64,000 bases of DNA from the NCBI GenBank assembly GCA_963693365.1, contig CAVNZM010000009.1:9610001-9674000 (forward strand), written 5' to 3'. The translations under genes and the position numbers were made by a program. Under the pieces are notes generated by a model, which ran no database searches, was not told the DNA's origin, and saw only the letters and a list, made by a program, of their open reading frames with translations. The number at the start of each line of letters is the position of its first letter. Positions within the stretch are counted from its first letter, which is position 1. This DNA is from Amoebidium appalachense. Lineage: Eukaryota > Ichthyosporea. Of the stretch, positions 9,653 to 21,011 are shown piece by piece.

Positions 9653-10171
9653 TTATTCTCTACACTGCCGCCTATTTTTCTGTACTGATTCATATAACTG
9701 CAGCGACAGAATGTCGCACCCCATGTCATGCCAAAGGAAGTCCTTCAAAAAGTCGATTCGCAGAAGGGTTGTTCGTTTTCTCTTTGCCTCCATGGGGACC
9801 GCACGTCCCTCGCCCATGCCCTCCTCCTCCGTCGGATCCCTCGGTGGCAGCAGCGACAGCGTGGTGTCCCAGCGCTCCCAGGTCAGCCGAAACGACTTGC
9901 CCCAATCCAGGTCGATGGTCACCGCATCCCCGGCCCCCTCCAGTGGACACGTCGAAAACACCAGGTGGTTGAGTCCAGTCCTGTTCGACGTTTCCACCGA
10001 CTGCAGCGGCAGCATCGTGTCCGACAGCATCGTGTCGCCCTTGCCGAGTCTTGCGTGGAGCTGTAGCGGCCGGCTTGCCACCCTCCCGGCGCCGTTCGAG
10101 TCGAACGTCATGTTGGATACAAGCAGCGACAGCCGATTGACAAATAGCTTCAGGTCCTGCTCAAAAGCCAT
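9653..10171 (-). CDS. Unidentified 172-residue protein
   Basis: Not recognised. The start at 10171 (MAFEQDLKLFVNRLSLLVSN) was chosen because it lies 52 bp after a TATAAAAG box; an upstream in-frame ATG lies within the promoter. The protein is mostly globular, with a β-rich middle (LHARLGKGDTML...VTIDLDWGKSFRLTWERWD), an acidic DPTEEEGMGE loop, a basic KRKRTTLLR patch and a C-terminus ending NRRQCRE. No membrane segment or signal peptide. It is intact, unlike most of its neighbours. A small viral structural or regulatory protein would fit the context, but nothing in the sequence proves it. Confidence 0.55.
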   Translation of the reverse strand: MAFEQDLKLFVNRLSLLVSNMTFDSNGAGRVASRPLQLHARLGKGDTMLSDTMLPLQSVETSNRTGLNHLVFSTCPLEGAGDAVTIDLDWGKSFRLTWERWDTTLSLLPPRDPTEEEGMGEGRAVPMEAKRKRTTLLRIDFLKDFLWHDMGCDILSLQLYESVQKNRRQCRE

Positions 10172-10222
10172 GGTCGGTTCTGGTGCAGATTCAGACTGGC
10201 AGCTCCCCGTGTCAGACACACG

Positions 10223-10230
10223 CTTTTATA
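10223..10230 (-). promoter_or_regulatory. TATA box of the 10171 gene
   Basis: TATAAAAG on the minus strand, preceded by GGAGGG, 52 bp from the ATG at 10171. Confidence 0.6.
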
Positions 10231-10588
10231 CCCTCCAGAGTCCCCGCCTGCGTCAACGCACACTCATTCGCAAGGTGCCAGTTCTCGAGGCGCTGCATGA
10301 CCACGAGTGCGCGCTTGCGTGTTTCGGTGTGTGTGTACGTGGGCCCGAATCGGAGTGTGAGGTGCTGAGCGAGCGCTGTTGCACAAGCATGTGGACCGCA
10401 GGTGTGCGACCGGGAGACATTGTGGTGGCGTGCGAGATCAAGCGCGCAGAATCAGGGTGGCGCAAGGTGTCCCTCGAGCTCGAGGAGGGTGCGTGGACCA
10501 GCAACCTGTGCGCGGCTGGGTGCAAGCGGAGAAAGTGGTTTCACAGGGGTTGTGCAGGGCAAGCGCCCAAAATTTTGGGGTAGAGGTC

Positions 10589-10726
10589 ATGCCAAAACAA
10601 GGAGGTCAGTCCAAAAAGAGGGGTCACAGACGTGCAAGGAAGTACGTGTTTGCCAACGAGTTCATGCCAAAATACCGGAGGCTGGCCCTTCGACAAATTG
10701 TGCGAGTAAAGCGAAAAACGCACTGA
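10589..10726 (+). CDS. Small basic protein, 45 residues
   Basis: MPKQGGQSKKRGHRRARKYV opens a 45-residue product with about a third Lys/Arg and hardly any acidic residues, ending VRVKRKTH. Such composition suits a nucleic-acid-binding or packaging peptide. The frame is open further upstream, but only low-quality sequence precedes this ATG. No TATA box was found directly before it. Unrecognised and short, so a chance frame cannot be excluded. Confidence 0.35.
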   Translation: MPKQGGQSKKRGHRRARKYVFANEFMPKYRRLALRQIVRVKRKTH

Positions 10727-10814
10727 GATTTATTCTGTCGACATCGATGTTGGAAAAATCACATACCATTATGCACATAACCACCGACCCGAATTTACCC
10801 CTAAAGTTTGACAA

Positions 10815-10931
10815 CCCGAGATTACATCAATGACAAATATACAAGTGATCGAACCCGAGATTACATCAATGACAAATATACAAGTGATCGAACCCGAGAT
10901 TACATCAATGACAAATATACGATTCTACAAC
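10815..10931. repeat. Three 39-bp direct repeats
   Basis: Units starting CCCGAGATTACATCAATGAC at 10815, 10854 and 10893. They lie between the small basic gene and the CCAAT-rich promoter of the 11239 gene. A related phrase (TTTGACAACCCGAG) recurs near 12160. Confidence 0.85.
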
Positions 10932-10984
10932 AACCCCGAATGAATTCTATCACTTGAAAGCACTGGCATGGCATGACCGTAGCG

Positions 10985-11150
10985 CCATTCGATTGGATAT
11001 CTCGCTAGATTACGCCTCACGCGCTGATTGGTCAGCCGCGATTGGATCGTAAATATAAATTCCGATTGGATCGTGTGGTTACATCTCATGGTAAGTCAAT
11101 TTTGATTCCATCAGATAAATCATGTCCATCCAATCAAAACGCGACAGCTG
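10985..11150. promoter_or_regulatory. Second ATTGG/CCAAT cluster
   Basis: Four GATTGG copies (two as GATTGGATCG) and one CCAATC upstream of the TATA box at 11174. Arrangement parallels 6360-6590. Confidence 0.45.
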
Positions 11151-11173
11151 TCAGCCTTGCCCTGCCTGGCAGG

Positions 11174-11180
11174 TATAAAA
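11174..11180 (+). promoter_or_regulatory. TATA box of the 11239 gene
   Basis: TATAAAA followed by TGCCG, 65 bp before the ATG. The GGTATAAAATGCCG context resembles the other cluster boxes. Confidence 0.6.
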
Positions 11181-11238
11181 TGCCGCGACTCAGCGCTATG
11201 CTGACACTTTCCACTCTTCCTGTTTTTCTTCACCAACA

Positions 11239-11716
11239 ATGTCCGGCACACCATCTGCAAAGGCCGGCCCTGACCCAGCCGGGCAGCCTGCCAGTCCACG
11301 GCCCCCAGGGTCATTTGCCACGTGGCCTCCCGAATGGCAGCAGTACCTGTACGAGGAGGCAAAGCGTGACCGCTACCGTGCGCGCGCCAGCGAGCGGGAG
11401 ATGCAGCTCAAGTACAAGTTGCTGCACAAGAAGTACAAGCGCCTCAAGACCAGCGTGAGCCTGTACCGTATGACATGGAGGAGCCTGAAGAACCTCAGCG
11501 ACCCCGAGACCTCCGCCGAGGAGTCCCCCACCGAGGAGCGCCCCATTCGCATCTTGAGCTCCGAGGAGGAGCGCCTCCACAAGAAGCCCCCCCGAGAAGA
11601 AGCGCGCGCGGTCTCCCGAGGACACTTCGGCGCCCACCGAGAAGAAGCGCGCGCGGTCGCCCGAGGACACTTCGGCGCCCACCGAGAAGCGCAGCCGTGC
11701 TGGACACGAGGAGTAA
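11239..11716 (+). pseudogene. Charged coiled-coil protein with C-terminal KKRAR repeats
   Basis: Not recognised by family. The ATG at 11239 follows the TATA box by 65 bp. Residues 1-30 are Pro/Ala rich, about 31-90 form a very basic helix (EEAKRDRYRARASEREMQLK...HKKYKRLK), and an acidic region follows. At the C7 run near 11587-11593 the frame must change. The third frame then gives two copies of EKKRARSPEDTSAPT, a KRSRAGHEE end, and a TAA at 11714-11716 that overlaps a polyadenylation-type AATAAA. That clean end makes the frame change convincing: a homopolymer error or a one-base mutation. KKRARSPE resembles a nuclear-localisation signal. Confidence 0.6.
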
Positions 11717-11755
11717 ATAAAAATTGCCACTTCCTCTTCCACACCTGTGTTGTGG

Positions 11756-12382
11756 ACCGTAGCGCTTGCATGCATGGTGCTGCTCGTGCTGCTTGCCGCG
11801 TGCTGGCGCTCAGGGGGGGGGGGGGGGGGGGTCTTGTTGTTTGTGTTAATGCACCCACAGCGTGCCCTTTGTGACACTTGCAGTGGGTTGTTGTTGTTGC
11901 CTTTTACAACCACCGCTCTGGACACAAGATCGAACAGCTATCAAATTGACCATATATATGATAAAGAAAAACAAGGTTGCCAAAGATCATTGTAGCAGTG
12001 CGTCCTCCGTCTTGGCGCGCCCTACGTCCCAGCGGTTTTTAGGTTCCATTAGCACTGCGATGCATAATGTCTGTGTGTGCTCCCCGAGTTGCTGGGGAGG
12101 GGGCGCTCCAAAGTATCTCTTCGGAAGGTATGACTTCTCCGAACATTGCAAACCTGAGATTTGACAACCCGAGTAACTCGTGGTTGCGCAGGGATGACAT
12201 TGCCGCCGACCCGCACGAGTACCACCTGACCATCGACAACAACACGCGCTTCATGCTCTACATGGGCACTTCATTGGACGACCATGATGCACAGCTCAAG
12301 TGCGCTTCGATGTGGAGGGGCATAGCGCTTCCATGCATGGTGCTGCTCGTGCTGCTTGCTGGCGTGCTGGCGTACAGGTGGT
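11756..12382. repeat. Pair of ~60-bp direct repeats
   Basis: TAGCGCTTGCATGCATGGTG and the following bases at about 11759-11812 recur at about 12325-12380 with a few changes, each ending in a G run. The second copy encodes the C-terminal hydrophobic segment of the 12067 frame. Confidence 0.6.
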
Positions 12383-12384
12383 AG
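12067..12384 (+). CDS. Possible small membrane protein, 105 residues
   Basis: Unrecognised. The first 80 residues are polar (DPHEYHLTIDNNTRFMLYMG), and a single hydrophobic segment (ALPCMVLLVLLAGVLAYRW) closes the protein, as in tail-anchored proteins. The hydrophobic part comes from a duplicated 60-bp block, which weakens the case. No TATA box was found. Confidence 0.3.
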   Translation: MSVCAPRVAGEGALQSISSEGMTSPNIANLRFDNPSNSWLRRDDIAADPHEYHLTIDNNTRFMLYMGTSLDDHDAQLKCASMWRGIALPCMVLLVLLAGVLAYRW

Positions 12385-12575
12385 GGGGGGGTGGGGGTGG
12401 GGGTGGGGTTCTCAGGTGGGCTGGTTGTTGCAGTGGTTGAAGCTGTTGAACCGTTGAGGCTGGGTGGGTCAACCCATACACACACAGACCTATCCCACTT
12501 CTCTATTGAATACCCCACCTTCAACAGCTTCAACAGCTTCAATTCTTCAACAAGGGTATGAAAGGAGCAGGCATG

Positions 12576-13075
12576 NNNNNNNNNNNNNNNNNNNNNNNNN
12601 NNNNNNNNNNNNNNNNNNNNNNNNNNNNNNNNNNNNNNNNNNNNNNNNNNNNNNNNNNNNNNNNNNNNNNNNNNNNNNNNNNNNNNNNNNNNNNNNNNNN
12701 NNNNNNNNNNNNNNNNNNNNNNNNNNNNNNNNNNNNNNNNNNNNNNNNNNNNNNNNNNNNNNNNNNNNNNNNNNNNNNNNNNNNNNNNNNNNNNNNNNNN
12801 NNNNNNNNNNNNNNNNNNNNNNNNNNNNNNNNNNNNNNNNNNNNNNNNNNNNNNNNNNNNNNNNNNNNNNNNNNNNNNNNNNNNNNNNNNNNNNNNNNNN
12901 NNNNNNNNNNNNNNNNNNNNNNNNNNNNNNNNNNNNNNNNNNNNNNNNNNNNNNNNNNNNNNNNNNNNNNNNNNNNNNNNNNNNNNNNNNNNNNNNNNNN
13001 NNNNNNNNNNNNNNNNNNNNNNNNNNNNNNNNNNNNNNNNNNNNNNNNNNNNNNNNNNNNNNNNNNNNNNNNNNN
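12576..13075. other. Assembly gap (500 N)
   Basis: Exactly 500 unknown bases; a placeholder length is likely. Joins across it are unproven. Confidence 0.99.
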
Positions 13076-13876
13076 CCGAGGACAGTTCTTCCACCAGAAC
13101 AAGATTGGGGGGGTGCAGGTATATAAGAGGAGGTTGCTTCCGATTTCTGGGGTATCTTCGATTTTGAGCAAAAACCTCGATTTTGCCCATTATTTTTTGG
13201 TATGGGGCAAAAGTATGCAATACTATATATGCTAGAGTGGTGTACTAGATTTCGGGACTCTAAGGAACTGAAAATTTCTTATTTCACTTCAAGAATCAGC
13301 AAAATCACGTTGGCCTCACCGATCAATGATAACCAAAACTTATACAGATTTGTTGCCCTGCTGAAAAGCGGCTCTTGGCACTGTGTATGATTTGACACTA
13401 AAAAGACTGGAGGGGACCGGGATGCGGGAAAAGACGAGGAAAAATGGGGGGGGGGGGGGGGGGGGGGGGTAATGTATGTCGTGTAAACCATTGCAAAGTT
13501 TGCTTATGATTTTATTTGTCAGGAACAAAAAGTGTTGGATAACTCATCATTCTCGGTCAAGAAATTTACTGTGTAAACCGTCCATGTACACAATAATACA
13601 ATTATACTGCCGTCCAGTAGTAATCATAATCTGACTTTCAAATACAGAGTAGACGAATGAGATAGAGTTGAAGGACTTATCTAGATAAAAAAAGACTCAT
13701 CGGCATCTAGTTCAAAAGACGGTGGACCACATGGAATCTTGTATGGCACTCAGTTTAGTAATGATAGACTAAAATTGTGTTTTCATTAACAGATTAGTGC
13801 ACAGCAAATTCCAAAAACTACATCATAAGAAAACACGAGCAATCGCAAAAACAACAAAGAACAATCCTGCTTAATC
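13076..13876. other. Gap flank and 3' flank of the methyltransferase-like gene
   Basis: A TATATAAG-type box lies near 13119-13127 just after the gap, but no credible reading frame follows. A G run occupies about 13447-13470. No gene seen. Confidence 0.5.
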
Positions 13877-16512
13877 TTAGATGGAGTTTGTTTCGGCCTC
13901 CTCTACGAGCTCGAGCAAATCATTATCGTCGGGCTCAATAGTCTGATTCTGGTCGACTCCATTTTCGGCTACTGCAATTGGCTGTTGGGTCGAAAGTGGC
14001 GAGTTCTGGGCAGGTGTCTCGGCTGGTGCAGGTGCAGGTGTCGGTACTGGTGACGCTGCCGGGATCGGTGCCGGGTTGGTCGGGGGTGATGCCGGTGCTG
14101 GGTGCTGGGCAGGTTGCACACCCGATTCTGAAGTCGGGAGAGATGTCGGATTGGGCTTCTTCTTCTTGCGCGACATAGCATCCAACAAACCGCCAGCAAC
14201 TAGTGCGTCAGCAGCGGTACTGGTCCCGATGGCAGAGTATCCGAAGACCATTGGCTTGGGCCCCCCTGACAGCTCAGCTTCTTTGTCCTCCCGTGACCGC
14301 TTAGAGCTCGAGTAAGGATCGTCGTCTAGATCGCGGACGCGTTTCTGGCCCTTAAAACTGCCAGGTTTCCAGTACTCGAGGATGCTGACACGGATTGCTT
14401 CGTTGAACTTCCGTTCACTTGTCATGTTGCCCCATGTTCCATCCGTGTTGGGACCCCCGAAGTCGAAGAAAACCCCGTCGTCCGACATTGCGAATTTCAC
14501 GATTCGGTTGACCAGCTGCTTGGCCTCTTCAGAGGGTACACGAAGATCGGACTCGGCCTCTTGAGTCAGAGGCAATATTGTCGCGTTTTTCGCCACGACA
14601 GCATGATACACTTGGCTGTGTAGCTCAGCGCTTGGCATGCGCTCCTTGGTCACCTTCTCACACAGAGCAGCGTCCGTGTCGAAACCAATCACACTGTGGC
14701 GCTCCATTGCCGCAGCCTCAACCACCGTGCCGGTGCCACAACATAGCGACAGAACGTGCCCGTTTGGGGGGCAGTAGCGACGGATGAGTGCTCTCTCCAT
14801 GTTAACAGGTTTCTGCAAAAAAAAACCCGGATTCAGTCCTTAATTATGGTTCAAGCTTAGAAAAAAAGAAGTCAAGAAAGAAAGGGAATGAAAGACTCAA
14901 AGATTCATAAAAACAACTTAAGAAATGGAAAGGATTGACTTTCTTTGAGTTAAAGAGGCAGGAGAGAGAGTTCAAATGTCTAGTCTCTGTTAGACAGCCA
15001 CACATCTAGCTTTGACTCGACCTATTCGATTCTAGTTGAAAATACATATGAAATGACATCATTACACAATTTCGAACCCAATTCCAAAATAAATCACAAG
15101 TGTCTAGTCTTTGTTAGACATCCACACATCTAGTTTGGACTCGACCTATTCGAATCTAGTTGAAAAATACATATGAAATGACATCATTACACAATTTCGA
15201 TCCAAATTCTAAAATAAATCAAACAGTCTGGGGATTGGAAATCACGTGCTAAAATCATGAGAGGTCTAATCACGTGCTAAAATCATGAGAGGCCCTGTAG
15301 GTCAGTGTAGTAGTGACTGTGCACATAAGCAACCCTGCGCGTGCACAAACACAAACACGCACACACACAATACACATATCTGACATGTAACTTTCACGTT
15401 GTGCACAGAGAAACACAGACTGTGCATGCCAAACATTCACGTTATGTACAAGGACACACAGACTCAGTCACCGTGCATGCTAGCAGTCGTGAATAGTGTT
15501 TGTGGCTAACTTTGTGTACATGCCCTACACCATAACTGTTGAACAGCTGCAGCAGTGTTCGTGCATGCTAGCAGTCGTGAATAGTGTTTGTGGCTAACTT
15601 TGTGTACATGCCCTACACCATAACTGTTGAACAGCTGCAGCAGTGTAACAGGAAAGCGCCAGTGCCGTGCACGTGGGTGCACATGAAACAGATCGTGCGC
15701 GTGTTTGTGACAGGAGAATAATGGGGCCAGAGAAGAGATAGGGTGGGAGTGGCAGTAGCGCCTGGCGGCCTCGGGGAGGGGGGGGGGGGGGGGGGGAGAA
15801 GCGGGGAGGGGGAGAAGCGGGGAGGGGTGGGGGGGGTTTACCTGTTGGGGGCAAATGATGTTCTTTTCACCATCCCGCAAGTAATCGATCCCCATTCTCT
15901 GCGTAATGTCACCACGCGGGTAATGTGCCTGCGCCAACCAACTTGATTTGTCCTCCTCGGGCTCAGCAAAAAAGAACCCGCTTGGTCGGTGATTCTTGTG
16001 GGGGGTGATGTGCACAGCGAGGACATAGCGGCCCGGTCCGTCCGGCTTCTTGAGGTGAGTGGTGCTGCTGCCCTTGGTGGATGGACAATACATGTAGTCG
16101 TCCATGGCGTGTCCGAGCTCCGACATCAATAAAACGAATTGCGCGTAGTCGACTGGGCCAAAGAAGGAGGCAACCAGTACAAATTCGCTGCGGCCGAGCG
16201 TCTCGTTCCATTTTTTCAGGCTGTGATGGGATGCAACGAGTGTGTAAGTGGGAAACCACTATGTGTGTGCAACAGTTAAAATTTCGTGTGTCAGTGTGGA
16301 ATTGAACCCCACCAATCAACTTCCTGTCGAGCCACAAAGAAAAATGCAATGCCATCATCATGCATCATACATTGGGGGGGGGGGGGTAGACATGATTAAC
16401 CCACACACTGGAACAGTCACAACAAAGCAGCCTATAACTTGTAACCTGAAAACAACCCCGGGTAAACCTAACGCTTACACATTGTCCGGAAGGCCGCAGA
16501 ATAAAAATGTGT

Positions 16513-16585
<73 letters not shown>

Positions 16586-19177
16586 CATAGAAGTGTGTGT
16601 GTGTGTGTGTGTGTGTGTGCCCAATAGTGAGTGTACCCGTCGGACAGTGTGTGTGTGTGTGTGTGAGAGAGAGGACATCAGGGTTGCCAAGGGAGGGTAG
16701 GTGGGGGCATGAAGGATCCATGCGCACACCCGGAAAGGGGGGGGGGGGGGGGGGGGGGGGGGGCTCAACGATGCTGCTAAGGTAGACGTTGCAAATTTGT
16801 TGGGAACTTCAAGCGGGATCACAAAAGGGGAGCCTTGTGGAGGGGGGGGGGTGGGGTGGGGGGGGGGGGGGGGGGGGGGGATAACGATTTCAGTGGGATA
16901 ATATCAAAATAACATACTTGGTCAGGATTGTCTTGTAGTTTTCATTTTGTGAAGGGCACGTTGGACCCGTCTCCCCATCCGTTGTCCCCAGCTTCGATGC
17001 TTGATGGGGCGTCGATGCGCACGTACGGGAAGCCACCCTATCAAGGAGAAAGGGGAAATGTAAGGCTTAGCCTATATTGCGGTGTGTGGATGGGAGGGTT
17101 GGGGGAGGGTTGGGGGGAGAGGGGGGGGGGGGGGGGGGATGTGGTACCCAGTCACGAAACACAATCTGACAACAAACAGCGTGATGAACACGTGACAACT
17201 CATGCAGCACACATAGAGCTGTAGAGGATGGGGGGGGGGGGGGGGGGGGGGGAGGAGAGGGGGTGAAGGAAACTGGAAGGAGACCCGGGAGGGGGGGAGT
17301 GTGTGAATGTGTGTGTGTGTGGGGGGGGGGGGGGGAGGGGAGGGGGGGGAGGGGGGGGGGGGGGGGGGGAAGGAAGAAGCAGGAAGTGTGAATGTACGGA
17401 AGAGAGTGGACTGAAAGGGAAGGGGGGAGGGGGAGGGGGGGGGGGGGGGGGGATGGGGAAGGGACGACGGGCAAGGAAGGAAGCTTGAAGGTTGGGGTGT
17501 GTGTGTGTGTGTGTGTGTGGTGGGGGGGGGGGGGGGGGGGGGGGGGGCAAACGGAAAGGAAAAGGGTTCCAGGGGGGGGGGGGGGGGGGGGGGGGGTTAG
17601 AATGCGGTACACAGTCACGAAGCACAGACTCGCAATGGACAAACTTTTAAGTGATGCACAAACGCAAGTAGGAAGCATGAGTAGAGCCCATCCTCAGGGA
17701 CGTCCCAATGCATGGGGGGAGGAGGAAAGGGAATATGGGTGGGGCTCAAGTCTAGCAGGCAAGGGAGGGAGGGAGAGTGGAGAGATAAAATCAAAATGGT
17801 ACGTACGCCAATGAAGAGGCGAATTGAGATCACGGAGGGAGGAGAGGAGTGGCTGGTCTGGGAGGGGGAAGATAGTGCATATGCAATGACGGGAAAAAGT
17901 GAGAGCAGAGGAGCGGGCAGGGGAACGAACCATACACTAAGACTGTGAAGGAAAGATAGTAACATAGGCATCGGCAAAGGGCGGGGGGGGGGGGGGGGGG
18001 GTTAAGGAGTAGCATAGGCATCGGCAAAGGGGGGGGGGGGGGGGGGGGTTAAGGGCAGGGGCGTAGCTTATGCATGTTGTTAATAGCAAATTCATACCCG
18101 TGGTGAGGAGATCCTGTTGATGAGGGCTTCCTGGTCAGCAGTCAGTGTCTCGCCAGCCTCCTTCTTGAGGTTCTCCCTCACATAGCGGGACGTCAGGACA
18201 TTTCCCGATGTGACATCGCCTTCCAGCACGGCGTAGGTTGTCCATGCGGCCGGGGAACTGTTGCTTTCATCAGGCTCAAGAACAGCCGTGAACTTGTTGA
18301 TGCCGCAAAACCCAGCCGCCCCATGCCTGCCCCAGGCAGTGATTGAGTTGACGAGGGAACTTACGGCCGCCATGCCAGCAGGGTCCCTTTTGAAAAAGGG
18401 GAGGGCCATATCGTTCAGTTGCTGATCGCTCGGCAGAGTTGTCCCGAGGACCTTCCGTACCTGGGGTTGGTAATGGAGTTGGAGGGGAAGGGGGCTGGTC
18501 AACATTAAGCAAGCAGGACCTTTGCAAGCCTTTCGGAAAGTGAGGGGGGGAGGGGGGGGGGGGGGGGGGGGGGGCAGTCGAGTGCCTGATACAGAGGAGC
18601 ATTTGTTTGTGTGACGTGTGTGTGTCCGTGTCCGTGTGTCCGTGTGTCCGTGTGTCCGTGTGTCCGTGTGTCCGTGTGTCCGTGTGTCCGTGTGTCCGTG
18701 TGTCCGTGTGTCCGTGTGTCCGTGTGTCCATGTGTCCGTGTGTCTGTGTGTCTGTGTGTCTGTGTGTCTGTGTGTCTGTATGTCTGTGTGTGTGTTCGTG
18801 TGTGCCCCTCCCCCCCCCCCCCTCCCCCCCCCCCCCCAAAGAAAAAAAAAAACAAAAAAGAAAATAATGTGTAGATGCATACCTTTTCCCATGATGGCTT
18901 TCCGTCTTCGGCAATCGGTTCACCTGCTTTCTCGGCTGCCTGTCGGATTGTTGGGTTGAGTCTGTTCCACAGGAAAAGTTGCAGGTCCAAAAAAGCCTGC
19001 AGCAACGGGTGTAAGCCTACAGGTTAACTTTGCTTGAAAAAAAGCAACCGTCCGGAAAATCTTCCATGAAAACGTGTGTGGGGGGGGGTGGGTGTGGGTG
19101 ATTTTCTATAGTTATATGTGAAGATGTTGGCCGACGGGGGTTGTTGGGGAAGTACGGCCAGTAGGTGGTAGCTCCGA

Positions 19178-19213
<36 letters not shown>

Positions 19214-20966
19214 AGTCAGTCTTGGTAGGCAGAGTAGTTGCTGAGTTTCCGTTTGGTAGATCAGTTAGGGTTGAGGCAGAAGAAGTATTGGGAGTAGAGG
19301 AGGTGGGGAGGGGAGGATTGAGAGTTATCACAGTAGACGTCTTTGGAGAGACTTCGAGAGGAAGACAGGCAATGAGAAGGGGAAGGCAGAGTTCAAAGAG
19401 GACCCGAGGGGGGGGGGGGGGAGGGGGGAGGGGGGTTGAAGGGGGCATGGAACAGGGCACCTCCCATGTGTGTGTGTGTGGGGGGGGGGGGGGGGGGGGG
19501 GATGGGACTTACCCTCTGCTGGAAAATTTTGTGTGGGAGCTTCTTCAGCTCCGACAGCTGGCTAGTCTCCAGCTCCTTCTCAAGCAGCTCAATCACCAAG
19601 TATGATGGCAGAAACTCGATGCCCCTGAAGATGGTGGGACTCAGGTCATTGGAGGCCTGCTTGAGGTCGGGCCTCCTTTTGCGTGCGTCGAATCCGCCTC
19701 CCGCATGGTGCACGTAGATCTGGGAGAGTAAGAAGGATTAAGTTACTGAAGGGAGTCTCGGTGAATGCACAAGAACCCGTGGTAGTAACTACACATTAAG
19801 ACACTGGGGTGTTATTAACAGGTCAGTCTGACGTCAACTCAACAAGGTGGGGACAAGGTGAGGGAAAGGTCGGCAGGCAGGTACTACAGGCAGGGGGATG
19901 GGACGAGGGGTTGGGAGGGGAAAGGGGGGGGATGGATGGACAAGGGGGGGCAAGGGGGGAGTTGGCCGTGCGAGTTGGGGAAGTTACCGGGCTGGAAGGG
20001 ACAGGTGGGGTGAGGGAAAGAGGAGGGGGGAGGGACGGGGGGTTGCGGGGTTTTTTTATTTTTATTTTTATTTTTATTTTTTTTATTTTTTTTGGGGGGG
20101 GGGGGGGGGTTTGTGTGGGTAAACGGAGAAGCAGAGAGCACAGATGGGTGTTATGTTATACACAACACAGAGACACACGGGAGAAACACAACCGGAGAGG
20201 TGGAACGATTACTGGGACCATAGGAAATGAATTCGACTGCTTGATATTTATTTCAAGATGAAGTTCCTTTTATACTCAGGAATGTGAAATCGATAAACCA
20301 ATCAAAAGAACGAAAACTCTATTTTCCAATCAGAAAGACGTAAAAAATGAGGGTAAAATAAATCGATCGAAATGCCTGTCGACACAAAGAAGATAAAACG
20401 CAATCCTCTAATGAAAGTAATCTTCTAATAAAAGCACGGACACATTTAACAAAATGAAACCACTTATGTGTCTATTAGTTCACATCTACATGTTCTTAAC
20501 ATAACACGTCTAAATGTAAGTATTCCTAATAGTTGGGGAACATAGAACAATTCTACGTCGTGGGAAAGGAAGGAAAAGGAATGAGGATAGAAAGGAATGG
20601 AATGGGAAAGGAATCGAATAGAATTAATGAGGAATGTAGATTACTATATTTGGGAAAATATAACGAGATCTGATTGGACGACATATTTAGACATTGACAC
20701 AAACGACAATACGTGTGCGCGGGCTAAACATCTCGATGTGTACACAGATCTAAGATATCTGTGCACACGGAAACAGAAAGGAAAGAAAGAAAGGAAGAAA
20801 GGAAAAGGAAACAAACTACAACAAACTAATAAACATATATAAAACTCAACTTCTAAGTCTTGCCGTGAATCATGGGAAGATGACAGGGGGGGACATTTGG
20901 GAAGGGTCGGCGGAGTGAGGGAAGTGGGAAGGGAAAGGCCGGCAGGCAGGCGGTAACACACACGCG

Positions 20967-21011
<45 letters not shown>

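Noticed and set aside
9480-10583. A 367-codon plus-strand frame
   Set aside because: Most of it is antisense to the better supported minus-strand gene at 9653-10171; its tail has no domain.
13117-13390. TATA box plus a 62-codon frame after the gap
   Set aside because: The frame has no protein-like features and the gap prevents judging context.
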